A program made the position numbers and the translations under genes. This document shows positions 25,437 through 38,606 of a stretch of 64,000 nt of DNA, piece after piece. Origin of the DNA: Ananas comosus (lineage: Eukaryota > Streptophyta > Magnoliopsida > Poales > Bromeliaceae); NCBI RefSeq assembly GCF_001540865.1, contig NC_033623.1, positions 12,823,716 through 12,887,715 on the forward strand. Direction: 5' to 3'. The notes beneath the pieces are model-generated. The model did not search any database. It was not told the origin of the DNA and saw only the letters and a program-made list of their open reading frames with translations. Within the stretch, counting starts at the first letter, position 1; every line of letters begins with the position of its first letter.

Positions 25437-26125
25437 CATGTTACAATTGAAGTCACTATTGGAGTATTGGGTGGAAATGAGTGTGTGCTCAAAAAACTCA
25501 AAAAGAGTCGAAGTGGCCCCACCAAAGTTTTGCCCATAATTGGAAGATTAGAAGTTAAGAGGTTTTTTGTGCACATTTATATATTACTGATAAAACCCTT
25601 TTTTTTTAGGGGGTGTTTGAACTTTGAAGATGATAAAGTTACAAATTAATAAAAAATTATTATTTCTATATTATTTTTCACAATATTAATTTTGTACGAA
25701 GTGTTAACACCATTAGTAGAGTTCAATTGAAGTAAAGGATATTCGAAGTGATATTATTGGTTTTGTTCCACTGACATTTTACGGAGACAAAAATCTTTTC
25801 TAAAATTGTTACAACATTAATCTCCCTTAAAACTTATTTTCGTAGTTATTTTATTTGTGTGGTAATATGATTTGTTGATTGGTATGTACGTAACTCAAAT
25901 TTTATCCTCTCAATAGAGGAGGATTGGAATAGCTCAGTCCCCATATTAATTTAGTCAATAATTTAAGAAGCGTAAGTTGTTATTAATAAATTGAAATAAG
26001 TCAATGTTTTAATGATAATTTTGATTGTTCTAGCATTACAGCGGATTCTCTAAAGTGTTACTCTTACATGCTAGTATAGAAAATACACATGATGTGGGAA
26101 GTAGTAATTAAATAAATTTAAGGAT
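25437..26125. other. AT-rich intergenic DNA; nothing recognised
   Basis: No gene or clear repeat was seen. Confidence 0.35.
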
Positions 26126-26432
26126 AAACTTCAAATACCACTCGTGTGGTTTTGTATTTTCTCACTTTAATACCATATGGTTTAAAATGTATCAAGTTAG
26201 TATCATGTCGTTAAACTATACGCAAAAAACTTCAAATATCCCACTTAGGTTTATTGATATTCACTTTAGTACTTTTTAGTTTTAACTTTGTCACTGATTT
26301 AACGAAGAAAAATTAGTGAAATGGATAATAAAAAGAGAAGAATGAAACCACAGGATACTAATTCGTTACACTTTAAACCACAGAATACTAAAATGAAAAA
26401 GTGTGAAATCGCATGAATAATATTTGAAATTT
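26126..26432. mobile_element. Foldback MITE, ACTTCAAAT type
   Basis: The left end AAACTTCAAATACCACTCGT and the GTATTTTCTCACTTTAATAC region are inverted at the right end (ACTAAAATGAAAAAGTG then ATCGCATGAATAATATTTG). It is the same family as 9010-9360; the inner words TTTAACTTTGTCACTGATTT and AACGAAGAAAAATTA are also shared. Confidence 0.65.
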
Positions 26433-28721
26433 TTTTTAAATTTAAAAACACATCAACAGATCAGAAGAAAAGTCCGTCTCGAGGGGCGTCCAAATCATCA
26501 TCGATTTCGCATTCAATTCTCACCACCTGTGGACGGAGGAATACTACACGGTCGCACTTGCACCACGTCATTAATAATAAGCCAATCATACATCTACTTT
26601 TCAAACAAAAATATAATAAAAATATTTTTTTACAATCATGATGAAATATATATTTATAAAAAAAAATATTTAATTAATTTATTACGCCACGTCAATAATA
26701 TACCCGTCGCATTATAGAATTTTTCCTCCGGACGAGAGGACACCGACCTCCGCCAACCCCACAAGAAAAATGAAGGTTGAAGCAGCCACCCACGTGGGTT
26801 GTCCCCTACTTGCTCTTTGCCCATCGCGGTCCAAGTCACACGCACCGAAAAGAACTGATAACAAATTAGTACCTGGCCACTGCATCAAAAAAAAAAAAAA
26901 AAAAAAAAAAAAAAAGCATACAACTCTCTTATATGAACCAAGTTTTCATCGTATATCGTACGTAGACAACTAATTAATGTTGAATGCAATGGTTTGCTTG
27001 CTTTTCATTTTGGCTATTTTTAAGGGGGAGGATTACTTACTATTTTGTTTGCTTTTTGTTGGAGCCAGTTTTTGTGAATCCTACGTTTAGTTCATCGATC
27101 GCAAGTAAAGAAAGGGGTTATCTCGGTAATTTAATAATAAGATAAATTTTAGTTTTTTTTTTTGTTTTAGCATATTTTTATTTTGTCACTCTGTCGTTTA
27201 AAAATTACGCTTAACTATTTTACATTTTTACAAATCTGTTATAAAATAAGATAACAAAGTAATTTTTTTTTAAATCGCGAATATATTCAGTTTAATGATA
27301 GATCGTCATAGTGAAATAAAAATAAAATTATTAGAGTATTAAGTATAATTTTTTGAATTTATATGAGGCAAATAAAAGCAATGCGCGTACGGGTTGATGT
27401 TCTAGTTTGAGCTTAATGTAAGACACGGCGCTGGATTCAGGTGTAAAGAGGATAGATAAAACATTACGGGCTGGGCCTCAACCTGGTTGGGTTCAAAAAA
27501 TGAATCCTGTCTTGGCGCACTGCATATATTTTTTGCTTTTGGCAACCAAGATGAAGGTCTAAATCCTCTTTTTTCTCTTTTTTAATGTGTAAGCGAAGCT
27601 TGATTTGCATCACACATTGGACACATACTGTTGAAATCACTCTAAAGAAGATTTAATATATAATAATTTAAAATTAGTTTTAACATTATTAGTCGTTCCT
27701 ACTTCTAAGGATATACTACCAACCCGAAGCAAATAATTAACTATTAAGTACTAGAACAATCAATACTAACTTGATTTGTAAGCACAAGTATTTTGATTTT
27801 GTGTGCTTCTAGCTAGCGACAACTATTATTAGAATACGAACGATGGGTAGTCCTTTTTTGAGTCCGGCTCTGGCGAAAGACACACTCACGAGTCACGAAA
27901 TAAATTTAAACTTAACCTCGACTACTCACAACTCTTTTAAATGAAAAAAAAAAAAAAAAAAAAAAAAAAAACGTAGGATGAAATATCGGGTGATATCTTA
28001 TTTGGTGTAAGAACCTTTTGTTGCGATTGTAAGTCGAGATTGTGATTACTTGTTTAGAGTAAAAATGGATATTTTATATTTAGTTATCTTTTTCAAAGTA
28101 AGATAATATTATCTGTCATGTAATGAATGACAAAATAAGCCACAATTAGATAACTTATTCGGATACTTAAATATGCCCAGCTGTTCCGTCATGTTTATTA
28201 GCTTTCTTCGACATAAAAGCATATGCTCTTCTGCTTTTTGGATTTAAAGTTTCAAAGGAGATGAGCATGGATCCCTCACACCTTCGCTGTAATGCTTTTC
28301 CGGGCTTCGTCTACAAGCGCAGGCAAAGAACAAAAGGCCGAAGCGCGGAAAAGCGCCACACGGCCCTCACTCTCGCGTGGATTTTTGATGCATTTGGTAC
28401 TGTAACTTGTAGTTGGTGCAACCTAGCTCCATGAGAAAGAGAAAATGTAAGTACTTCAATTATAGGGAGAAAACAAAAGAGGCCAAAAAGCAGATTGAGA
28501 TGGAGCATCACATGGTGCGATAGCGCCTTGATTGATTAAACTCAGTAGGAGCATTATTAAGGTAATGAGCTTTTTTTTGACTTGTTTTAGGCTCTTCCAC
28601 CCAAAAACAAGAATGAGGAGTTTTTACGAGGACTGTGTCTCTCGGGGCCACCACACAAACAGCACGACCTTCGGACTCTATTCATAATAGTTTGTGTTGT
28701 TGTTAACATAATCTGTTGTTA
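26433..28721. other. Intergenic, with long A-runs; nothing coding recognised
   Basis: A-runs stand at about 26887-26914 and 27944-27971, which may be tails of decayed retroposons. No splice-linked coding stretch was seen. Confidence 0.35.
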
Positions 28722-28869
28722 CCGACCGTCTCTAGAGCAAGTGGCAACGGATTTTGATGGTTGGTACATGAACCCAGATTCGATTTAGTTGATTCATATT
28801 TTTTGCTAAATTTATTTTTAAATGAAATAAACGAAGTAGGTAGCGTTCTACCTATCTCTAAAAAAAAAC
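28722..28869 (+). mobile_element. SINE (family 1)
   Basis: Head CCGACCGTCTCTAGAGCAAG, then GTGGCAACGG, a decayed box B (CCCAGATTCGATTTAGTTG), and the family 3' end (AAATAAACGAAGTAGGTAGC) followed by an A-run at 28861-28868. No convincing target duplication was found. Confidence 0.65.
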
Positions 28870-29184
28870 ACATGTATGTTAAAAAAAAAACTTTCTATGA
28901 AGAAAAAAAAATAAAAATCCAACTATAATACAAAGTAAATTAAGATTTAGGTTCCAAACTTTTAAGGAAGGAGTAAAAATTTAGTTCTTCTTATACAATA
29001 GCAAAAACAAGACGTTAAACAGTATTAAGTTATCTTACTAAATGACACTACATTGTAATGTCTCAATTTTTCATTCTAATATATCAGAAATATTTTTACT
29101 ATAATAGAACACTTTTTTTTGTGATATGGGGACGTTTTATAATCAGTTTTCTTTGTTTGTTTGTTTGTTTTAGATATATATATA

Positions 29185-29579
29185 GAGTTCGGCTACTATG
29201 CTATCGGTAGCACGGAGCACTCCGTGCTACCGAAGTTGTTTTCGATGATGCGGCTTCTGAATCGACGACCGGCTCTGTTAGACTTGATTACACTATTGAC
29301 TATTGAAATTATTTGAAAACTATTTAGAGTAAGATCAGTATATCTGATTTTGAATTTAAATCTTTTATCAATTTTTATGAGATTTTTTATTTTTCAGCCG
29401 TTCAATTTTAGACTACTTGTTTGATAGGTAAATAATATTGAAAAATTATGAAATTTAGTTTCTAAATACTTTCAATAGTGTAGATAAGTCTAACGGGCCG
29501 ATCGTCGATTTGGAAGCCGCATCATCGAAAAAACTTGGTAGCACGGAGCTCTCCTGCTACCGATAGTATAGTAGCCTAG

Positions 29580-29626
<47 letters not shown>

Positions 29627-29638
29627 ATATATATATAT
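29185..29638. mobile_element. Foldback MITE (29185-29582) followed by a TA microsatellite
   Basis: The left end GAGTTCGGCTACTATGCTAT then CGGTAGCACGGAG is the inverted complement of the right end (GCTACCGATAGTATAGTAGC then CTAGCTC). Inner arms pair as well (GATGATGCGGCTTCTGAATC versus the inverted form near 29505-29525). A TATA stretch precedes it and a TA array of about 55 bp follows. Confidence 0.8.
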
Positions 29639-30146
29639 TTTGGGACGTATTAACATAGAGATTCTAATAAAGGCGCCCGTGACATACTATAATCCTAGCC
29701 TCAGTATTACGTGCCCAAGGAATGTCCGCGTCGGTATTTATCATTTCACGCCCTCTTCAGTCTTCACCACCCCAACAAAGCCGGACTTAGAACGACAATG
29801 CACTAGGCGATGGCAGCAGGGCAGCAGGGCAGCACGGCAGCACGGCTAAAATCGCCGACACAGACGAACCGCCCCAGTTTATTTTGTACTGTTCTAATAT
29901 ATTCATTCACCTCCCTCTTGTATCGCGCATTCATTGCTTTTTTCTCCCCACAAGCCACTCTTTCGACCCGCATCCAACAAAAACGGACGATCCCATCGAA
30001 CCAATCGCCGATCCCACCTCCACGTAACACTAAACACCTTCTCTCTCTCTCTCTGCTCTCAATCCCAAAAGACGACAACGGGTTCTGTGGGGAGGGGCGC
30101 AGTTTCTGAGGCCCCCCATCTCGATCGTCTCCTGGTCCTCCGTCCG
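29639..30146. promoter_or_regulatory. Upstream region and leader of the BTB/POZ gene
   Basis: A 0.5-kb stretch between the MITE/TA array and the probable ATG at 30147. It turns CT- and C-rich after about 29900 (TCTCTCTCTCTCTGCTCTC near 30041-30059), typical of plant leaders. No certain TATA box was identified; the TA array itself can mislead a search. Confidence 0.35.
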
Positions 30147-32152
30147 ATGGGCGCCTCCGCGCATCTCAAAACCCACACCCCCAAACAATCCCACCAGACG
30201 CCCAGCCCCCTCACTTCCAAGCGCCGCAAACGCCGCGACACCGCCGCCGCAGCAGCAGCTGCAGCGGCTCCTCCCCCGTCCTCCCCTGACGTCGTCTCCT
30301 CCGACGCCGCCCCCTGGTGCTGCGCCCCACTCTCCTCTCCGCCCCCGCCCACTCCCACTCCTCCTCCACACCGCGCTCTCCCGCTTCCTCCTCCTCTGGA
30401 TTCGGACCCCATGGAGGCGGCGGCTGCGAACACGGCGCCTTCGTACCCCGCGTGCGCGCCGCCCTACCCGTCGAGCTACAGCAAGTTCAACTCGGCCCTC
30501 AACGCGGGGCTCCTCAACCCCATGTCGCCTCCCCCCACCCGCTCCAGCCCCACCCTCTTCGACATGATGGCCAACGAGCACGACTACCACCCCCGCTCCG
30601 TCGCCGCCGCAGCTGCAGCTGCAGCTGCAGCGCCGCCGCCGCCGCCGCCGCCCCTCCCCCAGCTGCGCGCGGAGAGTCGCCAGGCCCAGCTCCAGGAGCG
30701 CGTCGCGGAGCTCCTGGGGAGCCGCAGCCCCGGGAGCCAGTTCAACGACCCCGAGTCGAGCGACGTGCGCCTCACCCTCGCCTCCAAGGACGGGCTCGCC
30801 GTCTGCCTCAGCGTCCACCGGCACATCCTCGTCGCCCACAGCCGCTTCTTCGCCGCCAAGCTCTCCGACCGCTGGTCCAGGCAGCAGCGCGCCCTCCCCC
30901 ACGTCGTCGAGATCTCTGACTGCGACGACGTCGAGGTCTACATCGAGACCCTCCGCCTCATGTACTGCAAGGATCTCCGCCGCAGGCTCATGAAGGAGGA
31001 CGTCGCCAAGGTCCTCGGCATCCTCAAGGTGCACGCACCATGCCACGACCAGACCGCACCAACTAATATTCTTCATATGTTTTACTCTGAATTCGAAATC
31101 CTTTTTCCTCTTCCTTTTTTTCCCTTTGGTTGTAGGTGTCGGCGGCGATCGTCTTCGACGCGGGGGTTCTCTCTTGCCTCGAATACCTGGAGGCGGCGCC
31201 GTGGGCGGAGGACGAGGACGAGAAGGTGGCGTCGCTGCTCACCCAGCTGCGCCTGGAGAGCTCCGGTGCAGGGGAGGTGCTGAAGAGGGTCTCCCTCGAA
31301 GCAGGCCCTTCGTCCGCGGCCGACGAGGCCAGCGGGAACGGCGGCGCCGGCGAGGAGATCCTCGTGCGGCTCCTCCACGTCGTGCTGGAAGGGAAGGACG
31401 AGAAGGCGAGGAGGGAGATGAAGGGCCTCGTCTCCAAGATGCTCCGCGAGAGCAACGGTGTCGCCGCTCCCCCCTCCTCCTCCTCCGCCTCCGGCGGAGA
31501 CCTCAGCAAGGACTCGCTCTACGCCGCCTGCGACGGCTGCCTCCGCCTCCTCCGCCACCACTTCCTCCGCGCCGCCGCCGCCCCCGCCCCTCCCGTCGCG
31601 TCCTCCGACCCCTCGGACACCGCCCAGATTGCGCGGCAGGCCGACAACCTCCACTGGATGCTCGACATCCTCGTCGACCGCCAAATTGCCGACCACTTCC
31701 TAACAACCTGGGCCGCCGAGGCGGAGCTCGCCGAATTGCACCCTAAAGTCCCGGCGATCCACCGGTTCGAGGTGAGCCGGGTCACGGCCCGGCTCTTCGT
31801 CGGAGTCGGAAAAGGCCAGATCCTGGCGTCGAAGGAGGCCCGGTGCCTTCTGCTGAAGACGTGGCTCGAGCCGTTCTACGAGGATTTCGGGTGGATGAGG
31901 AGGGCGTGTAAAGGGCTCGATCGCCATTTGGTCGAGGACGGCCTCGCCAACACCATCTTGACGCTGCCGCTGGCGATGCAGCAGGAGATTCTTCTCGCGT
32001 GGTTCGATCGGTTTCTCAACTCCGGCGAGGATTGCCCCAATATTCAGAGGGGGTTCGAGGTGTGGTGGCGGAGGGCCTTCTGGCGGCGCAACGGCGAGCC
32101 CGAACCGCCGCCGCAGCTCAGTATCACCGCCGTCTCGGAGAATTCTTGCTGA
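30147..32152 (+). CDS. BTB/POZ domain protein, At1g63850-like
   Basis: Two exons, 30147-31028 and 31136-32152, joined in phase 0 across a 107-bp intron (AAG|gtgcac ... ttgtag|GTGTCG); 632 residues. Residues 1-200 are low-complexity: Ala and Pro runs, a basic KRRKRR patch (25-30, possible nuclear signal) and the family block [19 protein letters not shown] (107-125). The BTB domain starts near 204 ([43 protein letters not shown]) and runs to about 295. The C-terminal half is helical and matches the plant-specific tail of this group. BTB proteins usually dimerise and bridge substrates to CUL3 ubiquitin ligases; partners of this subgroup are not known to me. GC content is very high. The in-frame extension upstream of 30147 lacks conserved features, so this ATG is preferred. 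Confidence 0.85.
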
Positions 32153-33662
32153 GTGGCTTCACTGGGCGTGACTTGCTAATCTTCTTGGGGCCTAGTTTGG
32201 AAATGCTGCGGCAAAACATACTCATTCATCAATAGTCAAGAGGGATTGCCAAATCCGAATATCTTTGGTTTTAATCTTATGGAACCCAAGTATTTTTCTC
32301 CGGTGGCGGTTTTCACTGTTAGTTTATAGTATCAGAGAACAAGAGCTATTATAAAGCCCCTCGAGTATATCTTTGGAGACCAGATTTTCAGCATTAGCAT
32401 TATCTTCTCTTCTTAATCTGCCCTGTTTGATCCTTTCTTGTTTTGTTGCTTGATTCTAGGACGATGATCATCTGTTCATTATAAGACTAGTGAAGAAAAT
32501 TTGACCGGAATCTACTGGGAATTGTTTGGAATACAAGTACGCCAATTGATGCTAACATTTATTCATGATTGTTGTTGCGTATAGAGCAAAAAGGAAGCGG
32601 CTTTGGAATTAAAGACGATGAATACTTTGTTTCCCCCTTCTCCCTTCAATGCATTGTGCATCACAATACATTGTAATTTGGTAAATAGTGCATTTCCTCC
32701 TTTTCTTTTCTTTTTCTTTTTTTCTTTTAAATTTATTTTTCCCTCTGCTTGGAAACCAGGCCATGTGCATTAAAACCTTTGGTCACCAATTAGATATTGC
32801 TCTAGGTTTCTTTGGCCATGTGCATTAACGCTTTAAAATGCCCTCCTCTGGGTTCTGGATCTTACCACAACCAAGACCAATGATTTCTTTACACCTTGTT
32901 GGCTATTCCTTTTCTTCTGTGCTTTGTGTGCTCTTTGGGATTACGTGCCTGCGACAATGTGCTTTTTTTACATGACGTTGTATTTGTATATCACTATATC
33001 AGGGGCTTTTATTCCCCTTTATGGTGGGTGTGGGGCCTGTTTGATTTTAAAAAAATTTAATTTTAATATCTTTTGGAAATTTAACAGGGGTTGATCAAAA
33101 TTTGGGGACCTGGAACTTGGAAGCCTATTTCAGTTTCTAGCTGTAGTAAATGCTTAAGAATTTGTTTTTTAAATGCTTGGCTCCTGCACCAAGACTGGTA
33201 CAACTATCTACATTAATGAAAGCAGTAACAATTAGGCCGCGATTTACCTTCGAAAGATCAAAAGAATGAGAAGAAAACGAAAAAAAAAAAAATAAACTGT
33301 GAGGTAGATAAACAAACGGCAGCAATTTACCAAACAAACTTTTTTTTACTAGAGAAGCGGAAGCATGAAAATTCTGTTTGGCAAAAGCATCCTTTCAAAC
33401 AATAGTTCTAAGATTTTGACTACTTCCTCTCTGAAAGATATTAAGTTATCTGAATTTTACTTTTTCACCTTAATATACTTATTCTAATCAAACACCTCCT
33501 AATTAATGGAAGTTACCAGGTCAGGATTTTTTTCATATTTCTGTGAAGTGAACGCCTGTTTCTATAATTATGCCCGAGCCTAGTTTAGGTCCAGGTATTA
33601 TTTTTTTTATTGGGCCAGCTATTTTGCACAACATAGGATGTGTATTGTTTTTTTCGCCAAAC
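32153..33662. other. 3' untranslated and intergenic DNA
   Basis: The first few hundred bases are probably the 3' untranslated part of the BTB gene. After about 32700 the DNA is T-rich. ATGTGCATTAA occurs twice (about 32763 and 32818), near a repeated GGCCATGTGCATTAA context. No gene was seen. Confidence 0.4.
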
Positions 33663-34714
33663 TAAGGGGGTGTTTGGCCTAACTTTTAAAAAGCGCTTTT
33701 GGGCTAAAAAGTGATTTTCGGCTCAATAGAGCGTTTGGCAACTCACTTTTAAAATCTGATTCTACTTTTTAAAACCAGAAAACTGATTTTGAAGGCCTCA
33801 GAATCAGAAGCAGAAAAAAGCTGCTTCTTGAAAACTGATTCTGATTTTGGATTTTAACTTCAAAATTTTATTTTTATTTTAGTTTTAATATTTAAATTTA
33901 ATTTTAATTTTAAATTTTAAATTTTAATTTTCAGATTCATTTTAAAATTTTTAAATTTTAACTTTTAAATTTTAAAATTTGAAATATAGATTTTAAATTT
34001 TAAATTTTAATTTTAAATTTCAAATCTCAAATTTTAGATTTTAAAATTTAAAATTTTATTTCAAATTTCAAATTCCAAATTTCAAATTTCAGATTTTAAA
34101 ATTTTAAATTTCAAATTTCAAATTTCAGATTTTAAAATTTCAAATTTCAAATTTCAAATTTTAAATTTCAAATTTCAAATTTTAAATTTCAAATTTGACA
34201 ATTTAGATTTTAAAATTTAAATGTAAAAATTTAAAATTTTTAAATTTTAAATTATAAATTTTAATCTTCAAATTATAAATTTCAAATTTTTAAAATTAAA
34301 AATTTATAAATTTTAATCTTCAAATTATAAATTTAAAATTTTATAATTTAAAATTTAAAATTTTAATTTTTAAATTTTAAATATTCAAATTTTTAATTTT
34401 AAATTTTAAATATTCAAATTTTAAATTTTATATTTTAAATATTCAAATTTTAAATTTTAAATTTTATATTTCATAATTATTTTAAATTTTAAATTTTAAA
34501 GTTTAAAATTTAAATATATTTCTAAAATTAAATAGCTTTTCAAATAGCTTTTCAAAATTTTTAATTTGCCAGCTTTTTAAAATCACTTCAGAAAAAATTA
34601 CTTTTATCTAAACTCCGCCAAACGCTCTATAGTTTTTAAGCAAAATCACTTCTCCAAACTAAAATCACTTTTTCAGAAGTCACTTTTTCAGAAACTAGGC
34701 CAAACAGGCCCTAA
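33663..34714. mobile_element. Tourist-like element with AT-rich array interior
   Basis: The body is 33666-34711 (1046 bp). It begins GGGGGTGTTTGGCCTAAC and ends with the inverted GGCCAAACAGGCCC, with TAA on both sides (33663-33665 and 34712-34714). Subterminal regions also pair (AAAGTGATTTTCGGCTCAAT versus inverted AAAATCACTTCT). Between about 33850 and 34540 the sequence is an irregular array of TTTAAATTT and TTTCAAATTT words. There is no open frame. The TAA duplication points to the PIF/Harbinger group. Confidence 0.75.
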
Positions 34715-35299
34715 TTAGTTCTTTATTAGGACTGGAATTGGACTGTATACTTGAACTGGTTTCCCAAGCCCATTCACAAACTTGATTGCTACATCTTTTA
34801 GGCCCATTTGATTCTGAGGGCGACTAAAGCTTCTGTTTGAAATTGTGAAAAGTACGTGTCATGAGTTTAAAATTACGGGATATATGCCCTGCGAGATAAA
34901 ATAACAATTTATCATATTCTTTGTAAGTTACTGAACCGCCATACTGTATTTTCATAATTTCTTTATAAATTTATCATATTCATAAAACTCATCAAATTAA
35001 TCTTTTTTTTTTTTTAGAAAATAACCACAATATTCAAGAATGTAGGTTTGAATTTAATAGCACATATCAATCTTTTGCTTCTCTAATTATTACTTTATGT
35101 AAGAAAAAATTATAAACAATAGTATGATTTATGTCGATAAAACTAATTAAAATTTAGAGGAAATATTTAAAAATAGTCTATAGTTGAGGGGTTTACATAT
35201 ATTTTTATTCATATTTTATATGTATTAATATATGTTAGTACTATGTAAAAATTAAGAAAATTAAAAATTAATAAATTCAAGAAAAGGAAAAGACTTCTA

Positions 35300-35355
35300 A
35301 TATTCTCTTTTCATATATATATATACTAGTATATACTATATATATATAGAAGCAG
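35300..35355. repeat. (TA)n-rich microsatellite
   Basis: TATATATA runs interrupted by CTAG and ending TATAGAAGCAGG, directly before the next AT-rich element. Confidence 0.6.
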
Positions 35356-35358
35356 GAC

Positions 35359-36936
35359 TAAGGGTCGTTTGGCCTAGCTTTTAATAAAACCGCTTTTGGG
35401 TCGCAAAAGTGATTTTCGCCCAATCAGAGCATTGCAAACGTCATATTTTAAAATCGATCTGGCTCTCAGAAGGCATGCAAAACTGATTCTTGAAGGGCCC
35501 AAGAATCAGAAGCTGAAAAAAGCTGCTTCTTGAAAACTGATTTCTGATCGTTTGGTACTCATATATCAAATTTTATTTTATTTTAAAATTCAATGTTTAC
35601 AATAAAATGTAATTTTAATTCTTAATTTTCAGATCATTTGAATTTTAAAATTTTTTACTTTTAAAATTTAAATTTAAAAAAAGATTTCAAACTTTAAATT
35701 TTAAATTTTAAAATTTTTAATTTAAGTTTTGAGTTAAAATTTTAATTTTAAAAATTATTAAATTTAAAATATTAAGAATTTTAAAATTTTCAAATTTCAA
35801 CATTCAAATTTAAGAAAAATTTAATCTTCAAATTATAAAATTTGAATAATTAAATTTAAAATTAAATTAAATTTAAATTATTAATTTAATATTTTAAATA
35901 TAAATATTTAAATTTAATTTCAATTTCAATTTTACATTTCAGATTTCAGATTTCAATTTCAGATTTCAAAATTCAATTTCAATTTTCAATTTCCACATTT
36001 TCAACAATGTTCAAATTGGAATTTTTAAATTTATCAAATTTCAAATTTCAAATTTAAATTTCAAACTTTTAAATTTTAAATTACAGTTTTAATCCTCAAA
36101 TTATAAATTTTTAAAAATTTAAAATTTAAGTTTTAAATTAATTTAACATATCAAATTAAATTTTAAATAATTTAAATTTTAAAATTTCAGATTTTAAATA
36201 TCTCATAATTTTAATTTTAAATTTTACCCTTTTATAATTAAATATTAAATTTTAAATCTTTAAATTTAAAATTAAAATTTTATTTTTTTTAATTTTGAAA
36301 AATGTTAAATTTTAAATTTTAACCTTTGAATTTTAAATTAAAATATTATATTTAAAATACAAAAATTATATTTTAAATTTCATATTATTTATATTTTAAA
36401 TTTAAAATTTCAAATTGAATTTCATTCTTATATTTTCCCCTATTTCTTTTATATTTAAAACTTTGAAATTAAATTAAATTTATATTTTTAAATATAAATA
36501 TATGATTTTAATATTCATAATATTTATTTTTATATTTATATTTATATTTATATTTTTAATTTTATATTTATATTTTATATTTCTATTATTCTTAAATTTT
36601 AAAATTTTGATTTCTTAAATTAAAATTTAAAAATTAACTTTAATAGTTTTAAATAAATCGAAATTTTAAATTTTGTATACATTTTGGAAATTTAAAAATT
36701 TTAATTTTAAGAGTGAAATTTATAATTAGATTTCAAATATTTTTGAAATAAAATTTAATAAAAATATTGATTTGCAAAGTGAAAAAATTACCAAACAGTT
36801 TTGAAGACATCACTTAGAAAATCACTTTATCTAAACTCGCCAACGCTCATAACAGTTTTACCAAAAATCCTTCTCCAAAACTCAAAAATCACTTTTTCAG
36901 AAATCACTTTTTCAAAGCTAGGCCAAACAGCCCAAC
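35359..36936. mobile_element. Second Tourist-like element with expanded AT-rich interior
   Basis: The body is about 35362-36933. It starts GGGTCGTTTGGCCTAGCTTT after TAA and ends with the inverted AAAGCTAGGCCAAACAGCCC, followed by AAC in place of a perfect TAA. The first 200 bp track the neighbour at 33666 closely (AGCTGCTTCTTGAAAACTGA is shared). The 1.2-kb interior is an AAATTTTAAATTT-type array, clearly longer than in the neighbour, so interior length is unstable in this family. Confidence 0.7.
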
Positions 36937-36949
36937 TTTTGGTCATGAT

Positions 36950-37447
36950 TAAAGATGTGCGGTTAATAGCATAAGTCATTGGTGCTACCGAAGATTGTCA
37001 TTGGATTAAGAGATGTGCGGCTTAGGATGATGTGCACCCCTTAGGGTTGAGTAGGTGATGGTTGAATAGTATGATCTTACGGATGAAAATGATCAAAGGG
37101 TAGATCTAAGCGCAAAACTGTAGCACCAAGTGCTTCGTGCTATTAATTAGGGCATATGTAGGCCTCGGACTCTTCTCTCTCTCTCTATATATATATAGAG
37201 AGAAATGAAGAGAGAGAACTAGGTTGGCAATACTAATCAATAGCACTAAGTGCTTAGTGCTATTAGTTGTTTCTTAGCTCTTGGATTGAGAAATTGCGTT
37301 TAGGATGATGTCGATACCCCAAAAATTGAGTTTGTGGTTTGTTGAATAGTAAATTTACTGGTTAAAAATAAAATGCAAATGGTTACATCTAACGCCAGAA
37401 AATTGATTCAGAACCAAGTGCTTGGTACTATCGATAGTATAACAGTC

Positions 37448-37493
<46 letters not shown>

Positions 37494-37960
37494 TATATAT
37501 AGTATATACATATAGATATATATTAATATATATATATATAGAGTTGGACTAGGCTACAATTGTACAAAATTCCATATTGTTGCTACCCAGTTTTTTAGCC
37601 TTTGCGAATCAACTCTTTTATCATTTCTAACCATTGATTAAACTACTATAACTCATCAGAGTGGGGACCCACTCAATGACCTAGGGCGACCACTCAACTC
37701 TAACTGACTATATATCCTAACCTATAGATTTTCATCCAAAAGCTTAAAAACTCTTGATACTCAAAAAAGGGTTTCCTATTAATAGTATTCGATCAATCTC
37801 TTATATATATAATATATATATGGGTAGAATATTTTGAACTAACACACGAAATTCTACTATCTCGGAGAAAAATGATCCAAATGGTAATCCAACGGCGGAA
37901 AACTGATAGCACCAAGGCTTCGTTCTATTTATAGCAAGTAGCGCGTGACTCTATATAATA
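36950..37960. repeat. Nest of related foldback elements and fragments
   Basis: Several pieces share the words AGCACTAAGTGCTTAGTGCT, AACGGCGGAAAACTGATAGC and ATAGTATAACAGTCGAACTC: about 36950-37180, 37214-37452 (the most complete, with CAATAGCACTAAGTGC and its inverted partner), 37538-37800 and 37815-37960. CT/TA microsatellites separate them (CT run at 37452-37481). No coding sequence was seen. Confidence 0.55.
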
Positions 37961-37980
37961 TTATAATATATATAATATAT

Positions 37981-37988
<8 letters not shown>

Positions 37989-38031
<43 letters not shown>

Positions 38032-38566
38032 GAGCTGGAATACTATCGATAGGAAACCAGCTCCGTTGCCACCCATTTGTTTTCGATGATGAAGCCTTCA
38101 AATTGATGCTCGGCACCGTTGAACATGATCTATACGACTTGAAGTATTTAGAAACCAAATTTCAAATCTTTTCGACATCATTGACCTAATGATCAAAGGG
38201 TTTCAAAATTTATAATTTTAATGGTAGATATAAGGCGTTTTCTCGTTTAACGGTGTAAACTATCCAAATCAATTGAATTTTGGTTAGAAAATTCTTTAAA
38301 CTATTTAAAATATGATCTATACTCTTGATCTTGATTACAAAATTCCTATATTCACTTTTTCGAGAATATTCATTTTCAGCCGTTCATTTTTACGCCCACT
38401 TGATGGACAAGAGAATAATATCGGAAAAGCATAAAATTTGATTTCTAGATACTTCAAATAGTATAGATCATATTCAACGATGCCGATCGTCGATTTGGAG
38501 GCTCCATTATAATAAACAATTGGGTGGCAACGGAGCCCGTTTGCTACTGATAGTATTCTAGCTCAA

Positions 38567-38600
<34 letters not shown>
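37989..38600. mobile_element. Foldback MITE flanked by GA and TA microsatellites
   Basis: The element is about 38027-38569. Left end GAGTTGAGCTGGAATACTAT then CGATAGGAAACCAGCTCCGT; right end is the inverted form (GGCAACGGAGCCCGTTTGCT then ACTGATAGTATTCTAGCTCA). Inner arms pair (CTTGAAGTATTTAGAAACC with GATTTCTAGATACTTCAAAT). A GA run of about 20 units (37989-38028) abuts the left end and a TA array (38570-38600) abuts the right. Confidence 0.8.

Positions 38601-38606
<6 letters not shown>

Noticed and set aside
30030..31696. Minus-strand open frames of 348 and 204 codons over the BTB gene
   Set aside because: Antisense to the BTB exons, low complexity (Gly/Arg/Val), no domain; caused by high GC content.
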